A stretch of DNA of 43,967 nt from Pelagibius sp. GTDB lineage: Bacteria > Pseudomonadota > Alphaproteobacteria > Kiloniellales > Kiloniellaceae. Positions within the stretch are counted from its first letter, which is position 1, and each line of letters begins with the position of its first letter. The DNA is taken from NCBI GenBank assembly GCA_028280305.1, contig JANQMC010000049.1, forward strand, positions 1 to 43,967. The letters are read 5' to 3'. Both the position numbers and the translations under genes were made by a program. Positions 8,785 through 16,260 of the stretch are shown here, one piece after another. The notes under the pieces are model-generated. The model made no database searches. It saw only the letters and a program-made list of their open reading frames with translations, and had not been told where the DNA came from.

Positions 8785-9330
8785 TTAGTAGGCGGGCGAA
8801 ACCGCGTCCTCATGCGGATCGAAGCGCAGGGCGACGCCGTTGCCCACCGCTTCGCCGGTCAGCCCGCGGATGAAGCCCCAGTGGCTGACGATCAGCAGGC
8901 CGTCCCAGTCGCCCTGATCCACCATGCTGCGCTTGAAGTCCGCGCAGCGCAGCGCCAGGGCGTCCTCGGTCTCCTCTTCCTCCGGCCACCAGCGCTCCGG
9001 CAGGTCGCCGAAGCCGTAATCGGGCCAGCGCTTGGTGAGATCGCTGCGGTGGCTGCCGATATCGCAGGTGAAAAAGTAGCGTTCCCGCACCCGCGGATCG
9101 ATGGCGACCGGCAGGCCCAGGTGCCCGGCGATGAACTCGGCTGTATGCAGGGTGCGCCAATAAGGGCTGGCGATGATCCGCCGGATGCCCTGCTCGGCCA
9201 GGCTTTCCGCCGCTGCCCGGGCCTGGCGCTCGCCCTCTTCGGTCAGGCCGGGATCGACGATGCCAGGGTCAACGCGGGTCTTGGCGAAGTGAACGTTGAA
9301 GTGGGACTGGCCGTGGCGGACGAGGATCAC
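8785..9330 (-). CDS. Histidine phosphatase (phosphoglycerate mutase-like) family protein
   Basis: A 181-residue branch-1 histidine phosphatase. LVRHGQSHFN at the N-terminus contains the catalytic RHG motif, LTEEGERQA follows, IIASPYWRTLHTAEFI carries the second arginine, and VSHWGFIRGLTGE holds the second histidine. Substrate cannot be deduced: sugar phosphates, phospho-Ser or phosphoglycerate are all possible. The start is a GTG at 9330 that overlaps the fxsA stop by four bases (GTGA), so translation is probably coupled to fxsA. No signal peptide is seen. Confidence 0.88.
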   Translation of the reverse strand: MILVRHGQSHFNVHFAKTRVDPGIVDPGLTEEGERQARAAAESLAEQGIRRIIASPYWRTLHTAEFIAGHLGLPVAIDPRVRERYFFTCDIGSHRSDLTKRWPDYGFGDLPERWWPEEEETEDALALRCADFKRSMVDQGDWDGLLIVSHWGFIRGLTGEAVGNGVALRFDPHEDAVSPAY

Positions 9331-9926
9331 GGCTCCAGCCTCCGCGGCCCGCCCCGGCTTTGGCCCGGATTTCCGCCTGGGCTTTTGGGCCCGTCCTGAT
9401 CCGGATCCGTCACCTCTTCGAACTCGCCCTCGATGGTGCCGCCGCGATTTCCCTCATTTCCGCTCCCGGGGTTTCTGCCGCCTGGGCCCCTGCCGCCAGC
9501 GCCTTTACCCCAGGTGTTGGGATTGACTTCCTCGCCATCGACGAAAACCCGGGTGCGGCCCTGGGCGCTGCGTTGGGCCAGGCGGTGGCCGATAAAGCGC
9601 CGCAGAAGCTCGCGAAACGGCGGGATAAACAGCAAAAGACCCAGAACATCGGTGACGAAACCGGGCACCAGCAGCAGGGCCCCGGCGAAGACGAGGCAGA
9701 TACCCTCGAACATTTCGCGCGCCGGAAGCTGGCCCTGGTCCATCTGGGTGCGGGCCCGCATCAGCGTGGCCAAGCCCTGCGCCCGCAGCAGCAGGCTGCC
9801 CGCCAGGGCGGTCGCGACCGTGGCCGCGATGGTCGGCCAGACGCCCAGGGCGCCGCCGACTTCGATGAAAACGACGATTTCCAGCAGCGGCAGCCCAATA
9901 AAGACAGCCAACAGGATTAGGGCCAT
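9327..9926 (-). CDS. fxsA: FxsA-family membrane protein
   Basis: A 199-residue inner-membrane protein of the FxsA family. In E. coli FxsA relieves exclusion of phage T7 by F plasmids when overproduced; its normal role is not known. Hydrophobic segments lie at about residues 1-18, 22-48 and 74-98; VFIEVGGALGVWPTIAATVATALAGSLLLR and GALLLVPGFVTDVLGLLL are typical. The C-terminal third is hydrophilic, rich in G, R, P and N, and poorly conserved in the family. It lies between secB and a divergent Tim44-like gene, a neighbourhood I recall from several alphaproteobacteria. Confidence 0.88.
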   Translation of the reverse strand: MALILLAVFIGLPLLEIVVFIEVGGALGVWPTIAATVATALAGSLLLRAQGLATLMRARTQMDQGQLPAREMFEGICLVFAGALLLVPGFVTDVLGLLLFIPPFRELLRRFIGHRLAQRSAQGRTRVFVDGEEVNPNTWGKGAGGRGPGGRNPGSGNEGNRGGTIEGEFEEVTDPDQDGPKSPGGNPGQSRGGPRRLEP

Positions 9927-10048
9927 ACTTGCTCTTTCTTCACCAGTTGCCTACATAATGCCCATAAACCAAGCGGTGAGGCCAGCCGCGGCAGGTCTTC
10001 CAGAAAGCGCGCCCAGATCAACGCCGTATCCCACAGATTGCGAAACAG

Positions 10049-10792
10049 ATGAGCGACGACAGCCTGTTAGAAATAGTAATCCTTGCTGCCGTCGCAGCAT
10101 TTTTTGTCTTCAAGCTGCGATCGGTGCTCGGCAAGCGCACCGGGCATGAGAAGCCCGATTTCGATCCCTTCAAGGCGCGCAAGCCGGAATCCGAGGGCGA
10201 GGACGACAAGGTCGTGCATCTGCCGGAGCGCGGAAAAGGGCCGAAAATCTCGCAGGAAGATATCCTGGACCATCAGGAAGCCGAAAAGCGCGGGGCCGAA
10301 CAGGTTGCCGAAGAAGTTCAGGGGGCGGTCGACGACGGCCCGCTCGGTGCCGGGGTCACCCAGATCCGCCTCGCCGACCGCGATTTCGATCCGGCCCAGT
10401 TCGTCGGCGGGGCTCGCGGCGCTTTCGAGATGATCGTTGCCGCTTTTGCCGAGGGCGATGCCAAAACCCTGCGCCCGCTGCTTGCCAACGACGTTTTCAA
10501 CGACTTCTCCGGCGCCATCAAGGACCGTGAGAGCCGCAACGAAAGCCTGGAGACCACGCTGATCGGCATCACCTCGGCCGAGATGATCGAGGCGGAGATG
10601 CAGCAGAAAACCGCCTTCGTGACGGTGAAGTTCGTCTCCGAGCAGGTGAACGTGACCCGCGATTCGGAGGGGCGGATCGTCGACGGCGATCCCAACGAGG
10701 TGACCAAGATCACCGACATCTGGACCTTTGCCCGCAACACCCGCAGCCGCGATCCCAACTGGGCCCTGGTTGCGACCCGCAGCCCCAACTGA
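10049..10792 (+). CDS. Tim44/TimA-like putative adaptor protein
   Basis: A 247-residue protein of the bacterial Tim44 family. An N-terminal membrane anchor (about residues 6-24, LLEIVILAAVAAFFVFKL) precedes a charged linker (about 25-100) and a C-terminal Tim44-like domain (about 120-245) with GARGAFEMIVAAFAEGDAKTLRPLL and the ending WTFARNTRSRDPNWALVATRSPN. The mitochondrial homologue tethers mtHsp70 to the TIM23 channel; the bacterial role is uncertain, perhaps membrane-protein quality control. It is divergent from fxsA (122 bp apart) and 14 bp upstream of mltA, the usual alphaproteobacterial pairing. Confidence 0.88.
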   Translation: MSDDSLLEIVILAAVAAFFVFKLRSVLGKRTGHEKPDFDPFKARKPESEGEDDKVVHLPERGKGPKISQEDILDHQEAEKRGAEQVAEEVQGAVDDGPLGAGVTQIRLADRDFDPAQFVGGARGAFEMIVAAFAEGDAKTLRPLLANDVFNDFSGAIKDRESRNESLETTLIGITSAEMIEAEMQQKTAFVTVKFVSEQVNVTRDSEGRIVDGDPNEVTKITDIWTFARNTRSRDPNWALVATRSPN

Positions 10793-10806
10793 GCGGCCGC
10801 GCGGGG

Positions 10807-12099
10807 GTGGCAGCACAGATCGGCGCCGGAAAGCGGCACCGCCGCCTTGTTTCCATTGGATTTTCCGCCGTTCTGTTGGCATTTTTGGCCGCCTGCAACG
10901 GCGAGGCGCCGCCTGAGGAAGCCGCGGAGCCAGCACCGCCGGCCACGGTCGCCGTCCCAACCCCAACCCCAACCCCAACCCCTGCTCCTGCGACAGAACC
11001 GAGCCTGCTGCTGACGCCGGTCAGTTTCGCCGATCTGCCGGGCTGGACGGCCGATCCGGTCGCCGAAGCCCTGCCGGCGCTGTTGAAGTCCTGCGCCCGC
11101 CTGACCCGCCAGCCAGGCGAGCGTGCCGTGGGCCCGGAGGGTCTGGCCGGTCAGGTGGCCGACTGGACGGCCCCCTGCGCGGCCCTGGCGGCGGTCGATG
11201 GCGAAGATGACGCCGGGCTGCGCAGCCTGCTGGAAGAAAGTTTTCAACCCTTTGCGGTTTCCGATGCCGGAGAGACCGAAGGCCTTTTCACCGGTTACTA
11301 CGAAGCCGAACTGAAAGGCACCCGCGATCCCGCCGCGCCCGGCGCGACGCCGCTGTACCGGGTGCCTCAGGACCTGGTGACCGTCGATCTGGGAAGCTTT
11401 CGCGCCGACCTCAGGGGCGAGCGCCTGGTCGGTCAGGTCCGCGACGGCCGCCTGGTGCCCTACCTTACGCGCAAGGAAATCGACGCCGGGGCGCTGAACG
11501 GTCAGGGTGCGGAGCTGCTCTGGGCCGCCGATCCGGTGGATGTCTTCTTCCTCCACGTTCAGGGCTCGGGCCGGGTCGTCTATCCCGACGGCAGCACAAA
11601 GCGGGTCGGCTTCGCCGGCTCCAACGGCCATCGCTTTTATGCCATCGGCCGCGCGTTGATCGACGAGGGTATCATCTCGCGCAAGGACTCTTCCATGCAG
11701 TCGATCCGCGACTGGCTGCGCGCGAACCCGGAACGGGCTCAGGAAATCATGCAGCGCAACGCGCGCTACATCTTCTTTCGGGAGATCACCGGCGAGGGGC
11801 CGATCGGCGCCCAGGGCGTAGCCCTCACCCCCGGCCGCAGCCTCGCCGTGGATTCCAAGCTGCTGCCGCTGGGCGTGCCGCTTTATCTCGACACCACCTG
11901 GCCGGCGACGGACAAGCCGCTGCGCCGCCTGATGGTGGCCCAGGATGTCGGCAGCGCCATCAAGGGCGCCGTGCGCGGCGACTTCTTCTGGGGTTCCGGC
12001 GAACCCGCGCTGGCCGAGGCCGGGCGGATGAAACAGAAGGGCGTCTACTACCTGTTGCTCCCCAAGGCCGTCGCCGAACGCCGCCAGCGCGCGAGCTGA
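10807..12099 (+). CDS. mltA: Membrane-bound lytic murein transglycosylase A (lipoprotein)
   Basis: MltA cleaves peptidoglycan glycan strands with formation of 1,6-anhydromuropeptides. The 430-residue protein starts at GTG 10807. It has a lipoprotein signal with basic KRHRR, a hydrophobic core and a lipobox LAAC (Cys30), then a Pro/Thr linker encoded by a CCCCAA repeat. The MltA domain includes GLFTGYYEAELKGTRDP and VDVFFLHVQGSGRV. The C-terminal 3D domain has LTPGRSLAVDSKLLPLG and the catalytic aspartate (Asp380) in AQDVGSAIKGAVRGDFFWG. All expected elements are present. It follows the Tim44-like gene by 14 bp. Confidence 0.95.
   Translation: MAAQIGAGKRHRRLVSIGFSAVLLAFLAACNGEAPPEEAAEPAPPATVAVPTPTPTPTPAPATEPSLLLTPVSFADLPGWTADPVAEALPALLKSCARLTRQPGERAVGPEGLAGQVADWTAPCAALAAVDGEDDAGLRSLLEESFQPFAVSDAGETEGLFTGYYEAELKGTRDPAAPGATPLYRVPQDLVTVDLGSFRADLRGERLVGQVRDGRLVPYLTRKEIDAGALNGQGAELLWAADPVDVFFLHVQGSGRVVYPDGSTKRVGFAGSNGHRFYAIGRALIDEGIISRKDSSMQSIRDWLRANPERAQEIMQRNARYIFFREITGEGPIGAQGVALTPGRSLAVDSKLLPLGVPLYLDTTWPATDKPLRRLMVAQDVGSAIKGAVRGDFFWGSGEPALAEAGRMKQKGVYYLLLPKAVAERRQRAS
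10956..10982 (+). repeat. In-frame CCCCAA hexanucleotide repeat in mltA
   Basis: About four and a half copies of CCCCAA encode the Pro-Thr repeats of the linker that follows the lipoprotein signal of MltA. Because the unit is six bases, gain or loss of a copy would change linker length without shifting the frame. Confidence 0.85.
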
Positions 12100-12135
12100 G
12101 TTTCTTCCGTTCCCGCCTCATTTCCGCAGACCCGC

Positions 12136-12164
12136 TTGCTTTTCCCAAGTGGTAATACCATTAT
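12136..12164 (+). promoter_or_regulatory. Predicted lut promoter with FadR-type operator between -35 and -10
   Basis: TTGCTT (12136-12141), a 17-bp spacer and CATTAT (12159-12164) form a plausible sigma70 promoter for lutA. Within it lies the perfect inverted repeat TGGTAATACCA (12150-12160), which fits the TNGTNNNACNA operator consensus of the FadR subfamily of GntR regulators. LldR/LutR-type lactate regulators belong to that subfamily. Binding here would block RNA polymerase. The regulator gene is not in the window, so its identity is inferred. Confidence 0.6.
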
Positions 12165-12215
12165 CGCTGCCAAAGTAATGAACCAACGATAAGCACCGGG
12201 AGAGGAAGACCGAAC

Positions 12216-13016
12216 ATGGCTGAGGTATCGCCCCGCGTCGGGCTTTTCGTAACCTGCCTGGTGGACCTGATGCGGCCCTCGGTGGGCTTCGCGGCGGTGA
12301 AGCTGCTGGAACAGGCGGGCTGTTCGGTCGACGTGCCGCGGGCCCAGACCTGTTGCGGCCAGCCGGCCTACAACTCCGGCGACCGCGCCGACACCAAAGC
12401 CATCGCCGAGCAGGTGATCGCCGCATTCGAAGGCTTCGACTACGTGGTGGCGCCCTCCGGGTCCTGCGCCGCGATGATCAAGAAACACTATCCGGAGCTT
12501 TTCGCCGACGACCCGCCGCTGCGCGCCAAGGCCGAAGACCTTTCGGCGCGTACCTTCGAGCTGGTCTCCTTCCTCACCGATATCCTGAAGGTGGAGGCGG
12601 TGGAGTCCTCCTTTTCCGGCGCCGTCACCTATCATGATTCCTGTTCGGGCCTGCGCGAACTCGGGGTCGAGGCGCAGCCGCGCAAGCTGCTGAACAACCT
12701 GCCCGGCGTCGAGATCCGCGAGATGGAGGAGTCCAACGTCTGCTGCGGCTTCGGCGGCACCTTCTGCGTGAAGTACCCGGATATCTCCAACAAGATGGTG
12801 AGCAACAAGGCCGGCTTCATTGCCGCCAGCGGTGCCGGCACTCTGCTGGCCGGGGATCTCGGCTGCCTGATGAACATGGCCGGCAAGCTGCAGCGCCAGG
12901 GCGCCGGCGTGCGCGTGCGCCACGTGGCCGAGGTGCTGGCCGACATGGCCGATGAGCCGGCCATCGGTGAGGCGGCTGATGAAGAAAGCATCGTTGAACA
13001 AAGCAGGGCCTCGTGA
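12216..13016 (+). CDS. lutA: L-lactate oxidation complex, Fe-S oxidoreductase subunit LutA (LldE)
   Basis: LutA is one of three subunits that oxidise L-lactate to pyruvate in an iron-sulfur-dependent, FMN-independent way. The 266-residue protein has two CCG (cysteine-rich) domains: TCCGQPAYNSG at about residues 46-56 and NVCCGFGGTFCVKYPDIS at about 175-192, each the cluster-binding signature. The start MAEVSPRVGLFVTCLVD is typical. The ATG at 12216 follows a GAGAGGAAG ribosome site. It is first in lutABC; its stop overlaps the lutB start. The operon lies between mltA and smr, which are usually neighbours in related genomes. Confidence 0.95.
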   Translation: MAEVSPRVGLFVTCLVDLMRPSVGFAAVKLLEQAGCSVDVPRAQTCCGQPAYNSGDRADTKAIAEQVIAAFEGFDYVVAPSGSCAAMIKKHYPELFADDPPLRAKAEDLSARTFELVSFLTDILKVEAVESSFSGAVTYHDSCSGLRELGVEAQPRKLLNNLPGVEIREMEESNVCCGFGGTFCVKYPDISNKMVSNKAGFIAASGAGTLLAGDLGCLMNMAGKLQRQGAGVRVRHVAEVLADMADEPAIGEAADEESIVEQSRAS

Positions 13017-14461
13017 TGCAGAGCACTTCCCCCGCCTTCAAGGAAAACGCCCGCTCGGCCCTGGCCGACCAGCAACTGCAGAAAGCGCTGCAGAATGTGA
13101 AGTCCGGCTTCATCGGCAAGCGCGCCAAGGCCCGCGCCCGCCTGCCCGAGTTCGACGACCTGCGCGACGCCGCCCGCGACATCAAGAACCACACCCTGGC
13201 CAATCTCGATTTCTATCTCGAACGCTACGAGGAAAAGGTCCAGGCCAGCGGCGGCACGGTGCACTGGGCGGTGACGGCGGAGGACGCCCGGGCGGCGATC
13301 CTGCAGATCTGCCGCGATGCCGAGGCCAAGGTGGTGACCAAGGGCAAGTCGATGATCTCCGAGGAGATCGCCCTCAACGCCCATCTGGAAGAGGCCGGTC
13401 TGGATGTGGTGGAGACCGATCTCGGCGAATACATCATCCAGCTGCGCAAAGAAGCGCCGAGCCACATCATCGCCCCGGCGGTGCACCTGACCAAGGACCA
13501 GGTCGAGGCTGATTTCCGCCATCACCACACGGACCTGCCCGACGAGCGGCCGCTTTCCGAGCCGACCCAACTGGTCGCCGAGGCGCGCCAGATGCTGCGC
13601 CAGCGCTATCTCGACGCCGACGTCGGCATCACCGGCGCCAACTTCCTTGTGGCCGAGACCGGCACCTCGATCATCGTCACCAACGAGGGCAACGGCGACC
13701 TCACCCAGACTCTTCCCAAAGTCCACATCGTCATCGCCAGCCTGGAAAAGGTGGTGCCCAATCTTGAAGACGCGACCACCATCCTGCGCGTTCTGGCGCG
13801 CTCGGCGACCGGTCAGGAATTCTCCGCCTATACGACCTTCTCAACCGGGCCGCGGCGCCCCGAAGACCCGGACGGGCCGGAGCAGTATCACGTCATCCTG
13901 CTGGACAACGGGCGCAGCCAGATGCTCGGCAGCGAGTTCGAGGAGATGCTGCGCTGTATCCGCTGCGGCGCCTGCATGAACCACTGTCCGGTCTATCACG
14001 CGGTCGGCGGCCATGCTTACGGCTGGGTCTATCCCGGGCCGATGGGGGCGGTGCTGACGCCCAGCCTGATCGGTGTCGACGAGGGCGGGCAGTTGCCGAA
14101 CGCCTCGACCTTCTGCGGGCGCTGCGAGGCGGTCTGCCCGATGCGCATTCCCCTGCCCAAGATGATGCGCCACTGGCGCGAGCGGGAGTTCGAGCGCCAC
14201 CTGAGCCCCAAGGCGGTGCGTTTCGGTCTCGGCCTCTGGGCCTTTTTCGCCCGGCGCCCGGCGCTCTATCACCGCATTCTCGGCCTGAAGATGCGCGCCC
14301 TGGCCAGGCTCGGCCGGGCGCGGGGCCGCTTCGATGCCCTGCCCTTCGCCGGTGGCTGGACCAAGTACCGCGACTTCCCCGCGCCCCAGGGCAAAACCTT
14401 TCAGCAGCTCTGGGCTGAACGGCAGGGGGCCGAAAAGCAAAACGGCGGACCGGGCCGATGA
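13016..14461 (+). CDS. lutB: L-lactate oxidation complex, 4Fe-4S subunit LutB (LldF)
   Basis: LutB carries the electron-transfer clusters of the lactate-oxidising complex. The 481-residue protein has an N-terminal LUD domain (about residues 65-290, including TKGKSMISEEIALN and ETGTSIIVTNEGNGDL) and two 4Fe-4S motifs, CIRCGACMNHCPVY (about 313-326) and CGRCEAVCPMRIPLP (about 360-374), followed by a basic C-terminal region. I chose ATG 13016, which overlaps the lutA stop by one base; a GTG at 13013 would add one residue. The stop overlaps lutC by four bases. Confidence 0.95.
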   Translation: MQSTSPAFKENARSALADQQLQKALQNVKSGFIGKRAKARARLPEFDDLRDAARDIKNHTLANLDFYLERYEEKVQASGGTVHWAVTAEDARAAILQICRDAEAKVVTKGKSMISEEIALNAHLEEAGLDVVETDLGEYIIQLRKEAPSHIIAPAVHLTKDQVEADFRHHHTDLPDERPLSEPTQLVAEARQMLRQRYLDADVGITGANFLVAETGTSIIVTNEGNGDLTQTLPKVHIVIASLEKVVPNLEDATTILRVLARSATGQEFSAYTTFSTGPRRPEDPDGPEQYHVILLDNGRSQMLGSEFEEMLRCIRCGACMNHCPVYHAVGGHAYGWVYPGPMGAVLTPSLIGVDEGGQLPNASTFCGRCEAVCPMRIPLPKMMRHWREREFERHLSPKAVRFGLGLWAFFARRPALYHRILGLKMRALARLGRARGRFDALPFAGGWTKYRDFPAPQGKTFQQLWAERQGAEKQNGGPGR

Positions 14462-15195
14462 GCGAGGCGCGCAAGCATATCCTGGGCGCGGTCCGCCGTT
14501 CCCTGAAGCGCGAGCAGCCGACGGCGGAGGAGCGCCGCCACTTGGAAGCCCGCCTCGCCGATCCCCAGGCCGGCCTGATCCCGGCGCGCGGCCGGCGGCC
14601 CCACGGCGAACAGCTCGACCTGATGGAAGAAATGCTCGTCGAGCTTTCCGCCACGGTTGCGCGCCTGCCCGGCGAGGAGGCCGTGCCCCAGGCTGTGTCC
14701 GACTATCTGAAGGGCGAGAACCTGCCGCCGAAGCTGCGTCTCGCGCCGCGCGACGACCTGCGCGGCTTGCCCTGGGACAGCCAGCCCTTGCTGGAGGTGG
14801 CCGAGGGCATTGCCGAAGAACCGGACAGCACCTCCCTCACCGGCGCCTTCGCCGGCATCGCCGAGACCGGCACCTTGATGATGGCCTCCGGCCCCGAAGC
14901 GCCGATCACCCTGAACTTCCTGCCGGAAAACCACATCGTGGTGTTGCGCGCCTCCCAGGTGGTCGGCGCCTATGAGGAGGCCTGGACGCAGTTGCGCCGC
15001 CGTTTCGGCGCGGGCGTCCTGCCGCGGGCGGTGAACATGATCACCGGCCCTTCGCGCACCGGCGACATCGAACAGACCATACAGCTTGGCGCCCATGGGC
15101 CGCGCCGCCTGCATGTGCTGCTGATCGAGGACGGGCCCGGGGCCGCCGCCGATGAAACGCAAACACCGGCGGCCGGAAACGGGCAGGCGGATTGA
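14458..15195 (+). CDS. lutC: L-lactate oxidation complex, LUD-domain subunit LutC (LldG)
   Basis: LutC is the third subunit of the lactate-utilisation complex. The 245-residue protein consists mostly of the LUD domain (about residues 85-225), with TGAFAGIAETGTLMMASG, NFLPENHIVVL and the C-terminal GPSRTGDIEQTIQLGAHGPRRLHVLLIEDG, the last being the family signature. The ATG overlaps the lutB stop (ATGA), so the three subunits are probably translated in a coupled way. The smr gene starts 6 bases after the lutC stop and is likely on the same transcript. Confidence 0.94.
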   Translation: MSEARKHILGAVRRSLKREQPTAEERRHLEARLADPQAGLIPARGRRPHGEQLDLMEEMLVELSATVARLPGEEAVPQAVSDYLKGENLPPKLRLAPRDDLRGLPWDSQPLLEVAEGIAEEPDSTSLTGAFAGIAETGTLMMASGPEAPITLNFLPENHIVVLRASQVVGAYEEAWTQLRRRFGAGVLPRAVNMITGPSRTGDIEQTIQLGAHGPRRLHVLLIEDGPGAAADETQTPAAGNGQAD

Positions 15196-15201
15196 GCCGT
15201 C

Positions 15202-15831
15202 ATGGCCGGCAAGCGCAAAGGCCCGCCGAACGGCACGCGTAAAGCCGGATCGGCTGCGTCGGACATCAGCGGCGAGGACCGCCATCTCTGGGACCATGTC
15301 CGCCGCCAGGCCGACCCGCTGCTGGGCCGCGACCGGCTGAGATCGAAGGTCGACGATCTGCGCGAGGAAGCCGCCCGCCAGGCACCGGTCCCGCAGCCCG
15401 CCAAGCCGGCCCCCAAGGCGATCTCCACCCGGCAGGCGCGTCCGGCGACCAAGCCCGTTGCGCCGCGGCGCGAGCCTTCGCCCCTGCAGCACGGCAGCCG
15501 CGGTGACGGCCTGGACCGCCGCAAGGCCGAACGCCTGAAGCGCGGCAAACTGCCCATCGAGGCGACCCTGGATCTGCACGGCCTGCGCCAGGCCGAGGCC
15601 CACCGCCGCCTCGGCCAGTTTCTCGCCCAGTGCCAGGATGCCGGCAAGCGCTGCGTCGTGGTGGTGACCGGCAAGGGGCTCCACAAGGAAGAGGGCGGCG
15701 TGTTGCGTGCCGCCGTGCCGCGCTGGCTGAACGAGCCCGGCAACCGCGAGCGGGTGCTCTCCTTCGATTATACCCAGCCCAGACACGGCGGCACCGGCGC
15801 CCTCTACATCCTGCTGCGCCGCCGCCGCTGA
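15202..15831 (+). CDS. Smr (MutS2 C-terminal) domain protein
   Basis: A 209-residue protein with a disordered, Pro/Ala/Arg-rich N-terminal half and a C-terminal Smr domain (about residues 115-209). The domain starts LDLHGLRQAEAHRRL, which contains the conserved LDLHG motif, and continues VVVVTGKGLHKEEGGVLRAAVPRWL, with TGKG as the second signature, ending in GGTGALYILLRRR. Smr domains are nucleases or nucleic-acid binders; this stand-alone DUF/Smr type follows mltA in many alphaproteobacteria. Here the lut operon separates the two, and smr is 6 bases after lutC, so it may be read from the lut promoter. Confidence 0.9.
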   Translation: MAGKRKGPPNGTRKAGSAASDISGEDRHLWDHVRRQADPLLGRDRLRSKVDDLREEAARQAPVPQPAKPAPKAISTRQARPATKPVAPRREPSPLQHGSRGDGLDRRKAERLKRGKLPIEATLDLHGLRQAEAHRRLGQFLAQCQDAGKRCVVVVTGKGLHKEEGGVLRAAVPRWLNEPGNRERVLSFDYTQPRHGGTGALYILLRRRR

Positions 15832-15843
15832 GCAGATGATGGA

Positions 15844-16050
15844 TTAGCTGTCTGCATCTTTGTCGAATGGCTTGAGAAGGCCAGCTCGCAATAGATCATC
15901 GATTCCCCGCTGAATCAGATAAGCGCCAACTTCAGCATCGCTATTCCCGTAACTGCCTAATTTTATGAGTTGCTTAAGATAGCCGGCGGTCTGCAATGAG
16001 ATCGTCGGGTGGACTTTAGTGGTCTCGTTCTGGCTCTTTGGGCGGCCCAT
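15844..16050 (-). CDS. Small ribbon-helix-helix-like protein
   Basis: A 68-residue protein starting MGRPKSQNETTKVHPTISL. The order of short basic start, strand (TKVHPTISL), helix (TAGYLKQLIKLG), a turn with YGNS, then helix (AEVGAYLIQRGIDDLLRAG) matches CopG/MetJ-type ribbon-helix-helix DNA-binding proteins such as antitoxins and small repressors. It is far more AT-rich than its neighbours and lies beside a tRNA-like gene, which suggests acquisition. Two inverted repeats upstream (16087-16107 and 16119-16136) could be its operators. No toxin gene is adjacent. Function is unknown; the RHH assignment rests on pattern only. Confidence 0.7.
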   Translation of the reverse strand: MGRPKSQNETTKVHPTISLQTAGYLKQLIKLGSYGNSDAEVGAYLIQRGIDDLLRAGLLKPFDKDADS

Positions 16051-16086
16051 GACAGAACGCTAGCATGCTGAAATGAATTTTTAGAT

Positions 16087-16107
16087 TCTAATTAGTAACT
16101 AACTAGA
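16087..16107. promoter_or_regulatory. Operator-like inverted repeat upstream of the RHH gene
   Basis: Arms TCTAATTAGT and ACTAACTAGA pair at nine of ten positions around a central A. It lies 37-57 bases upstream of the start of the small RHH gene, in an AT-rich patch. Autoregulation by the RHH protein is an inference from position and symmetry. Confidence 0.45.
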
Positions 16108-16118
16108 CCTTGACCTCT

Positions 16119-16136
16119 TGTGGATTTATCCACAAT
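16119..16136. promoter_or_regulatory. Inverted repeat containing a perfect DnaA box
   Basis: TTGTGGATTTATCCACAA has 7-base arms around TTTA. The right half contains TTATCCACA (16126-16134), the exact consensus DnaA box and the only perfect one I noticed in the window. It could be a DnaA site, an operator for the nearby RHH gene, or both. The sequence is seen directly; its role is open. Confidence 0.5.
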
Positions 16137-16150
16137 ATATAGCTACAAGG

Positions 16151-16180
16151 AAAGAAAGGCGGCTCCGAAGGAACCGCCTT
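16151..16180 (-). terminator. Terminator after the tRNA-like gene
   Basis: On the minus strand an 11-bp stem (one T-G pair; outer arms AAGGCGG and CCGCCTT) with a 3-base loop is followed by TCTTT. It begins 8 bases past the 3' end of the tRNA-like gene and would end its transcript. Confidence 0.7.
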
Positions 16181-16187
16181 GGAAGTG

Positions 16188-16260
16188 AGACCCGGGCCAG
16201 AATCGAACTGGCGTCTCAGAGATTGCGAAGCCCTGCGCCTAACCACTCGGCCACCGGGTC
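16188..16260 (-). tRNA. tRNA or tRNA-like gene with irregular anticodon arm
   Basis: 73 bases on the minus strand fold as a cloverleaf. The acceptor is GACCCGG/CCGGGTC, the D arm is GCC-GAGTGGTTA-GGC, and the T arm is GCCAG-TTCGATT-CTGGC; all of these stems are perfect. CCA is not encoded. The anticodon arm is unusual: CAGGG pairs with CTCTG and leaves a 9-base loop CTTCGCAAT. If a C-T mismatch closes the stem, the 7-base loop TTCGCAA gives anticodon CGC (Ala codon GCG), but the G3-U70 alanine identity pair is absent (it is C3-G70). GCA (Cys) would need a C at position 33. It could be a functional odd tRNA or a decaying copy. A terminator follows. Confidence 0.65.

Noticed and set aside
10318..11631. 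A 437-codon open frame on the minus strand
   Set aside because: It is antisense to the Tim44-like gene and mltA and has no recognisable domain.
14401..15786. A 461-codon open frame on the minus strand
   Set aside because: It is antisense to lutC and smr, whose motifs are clear.
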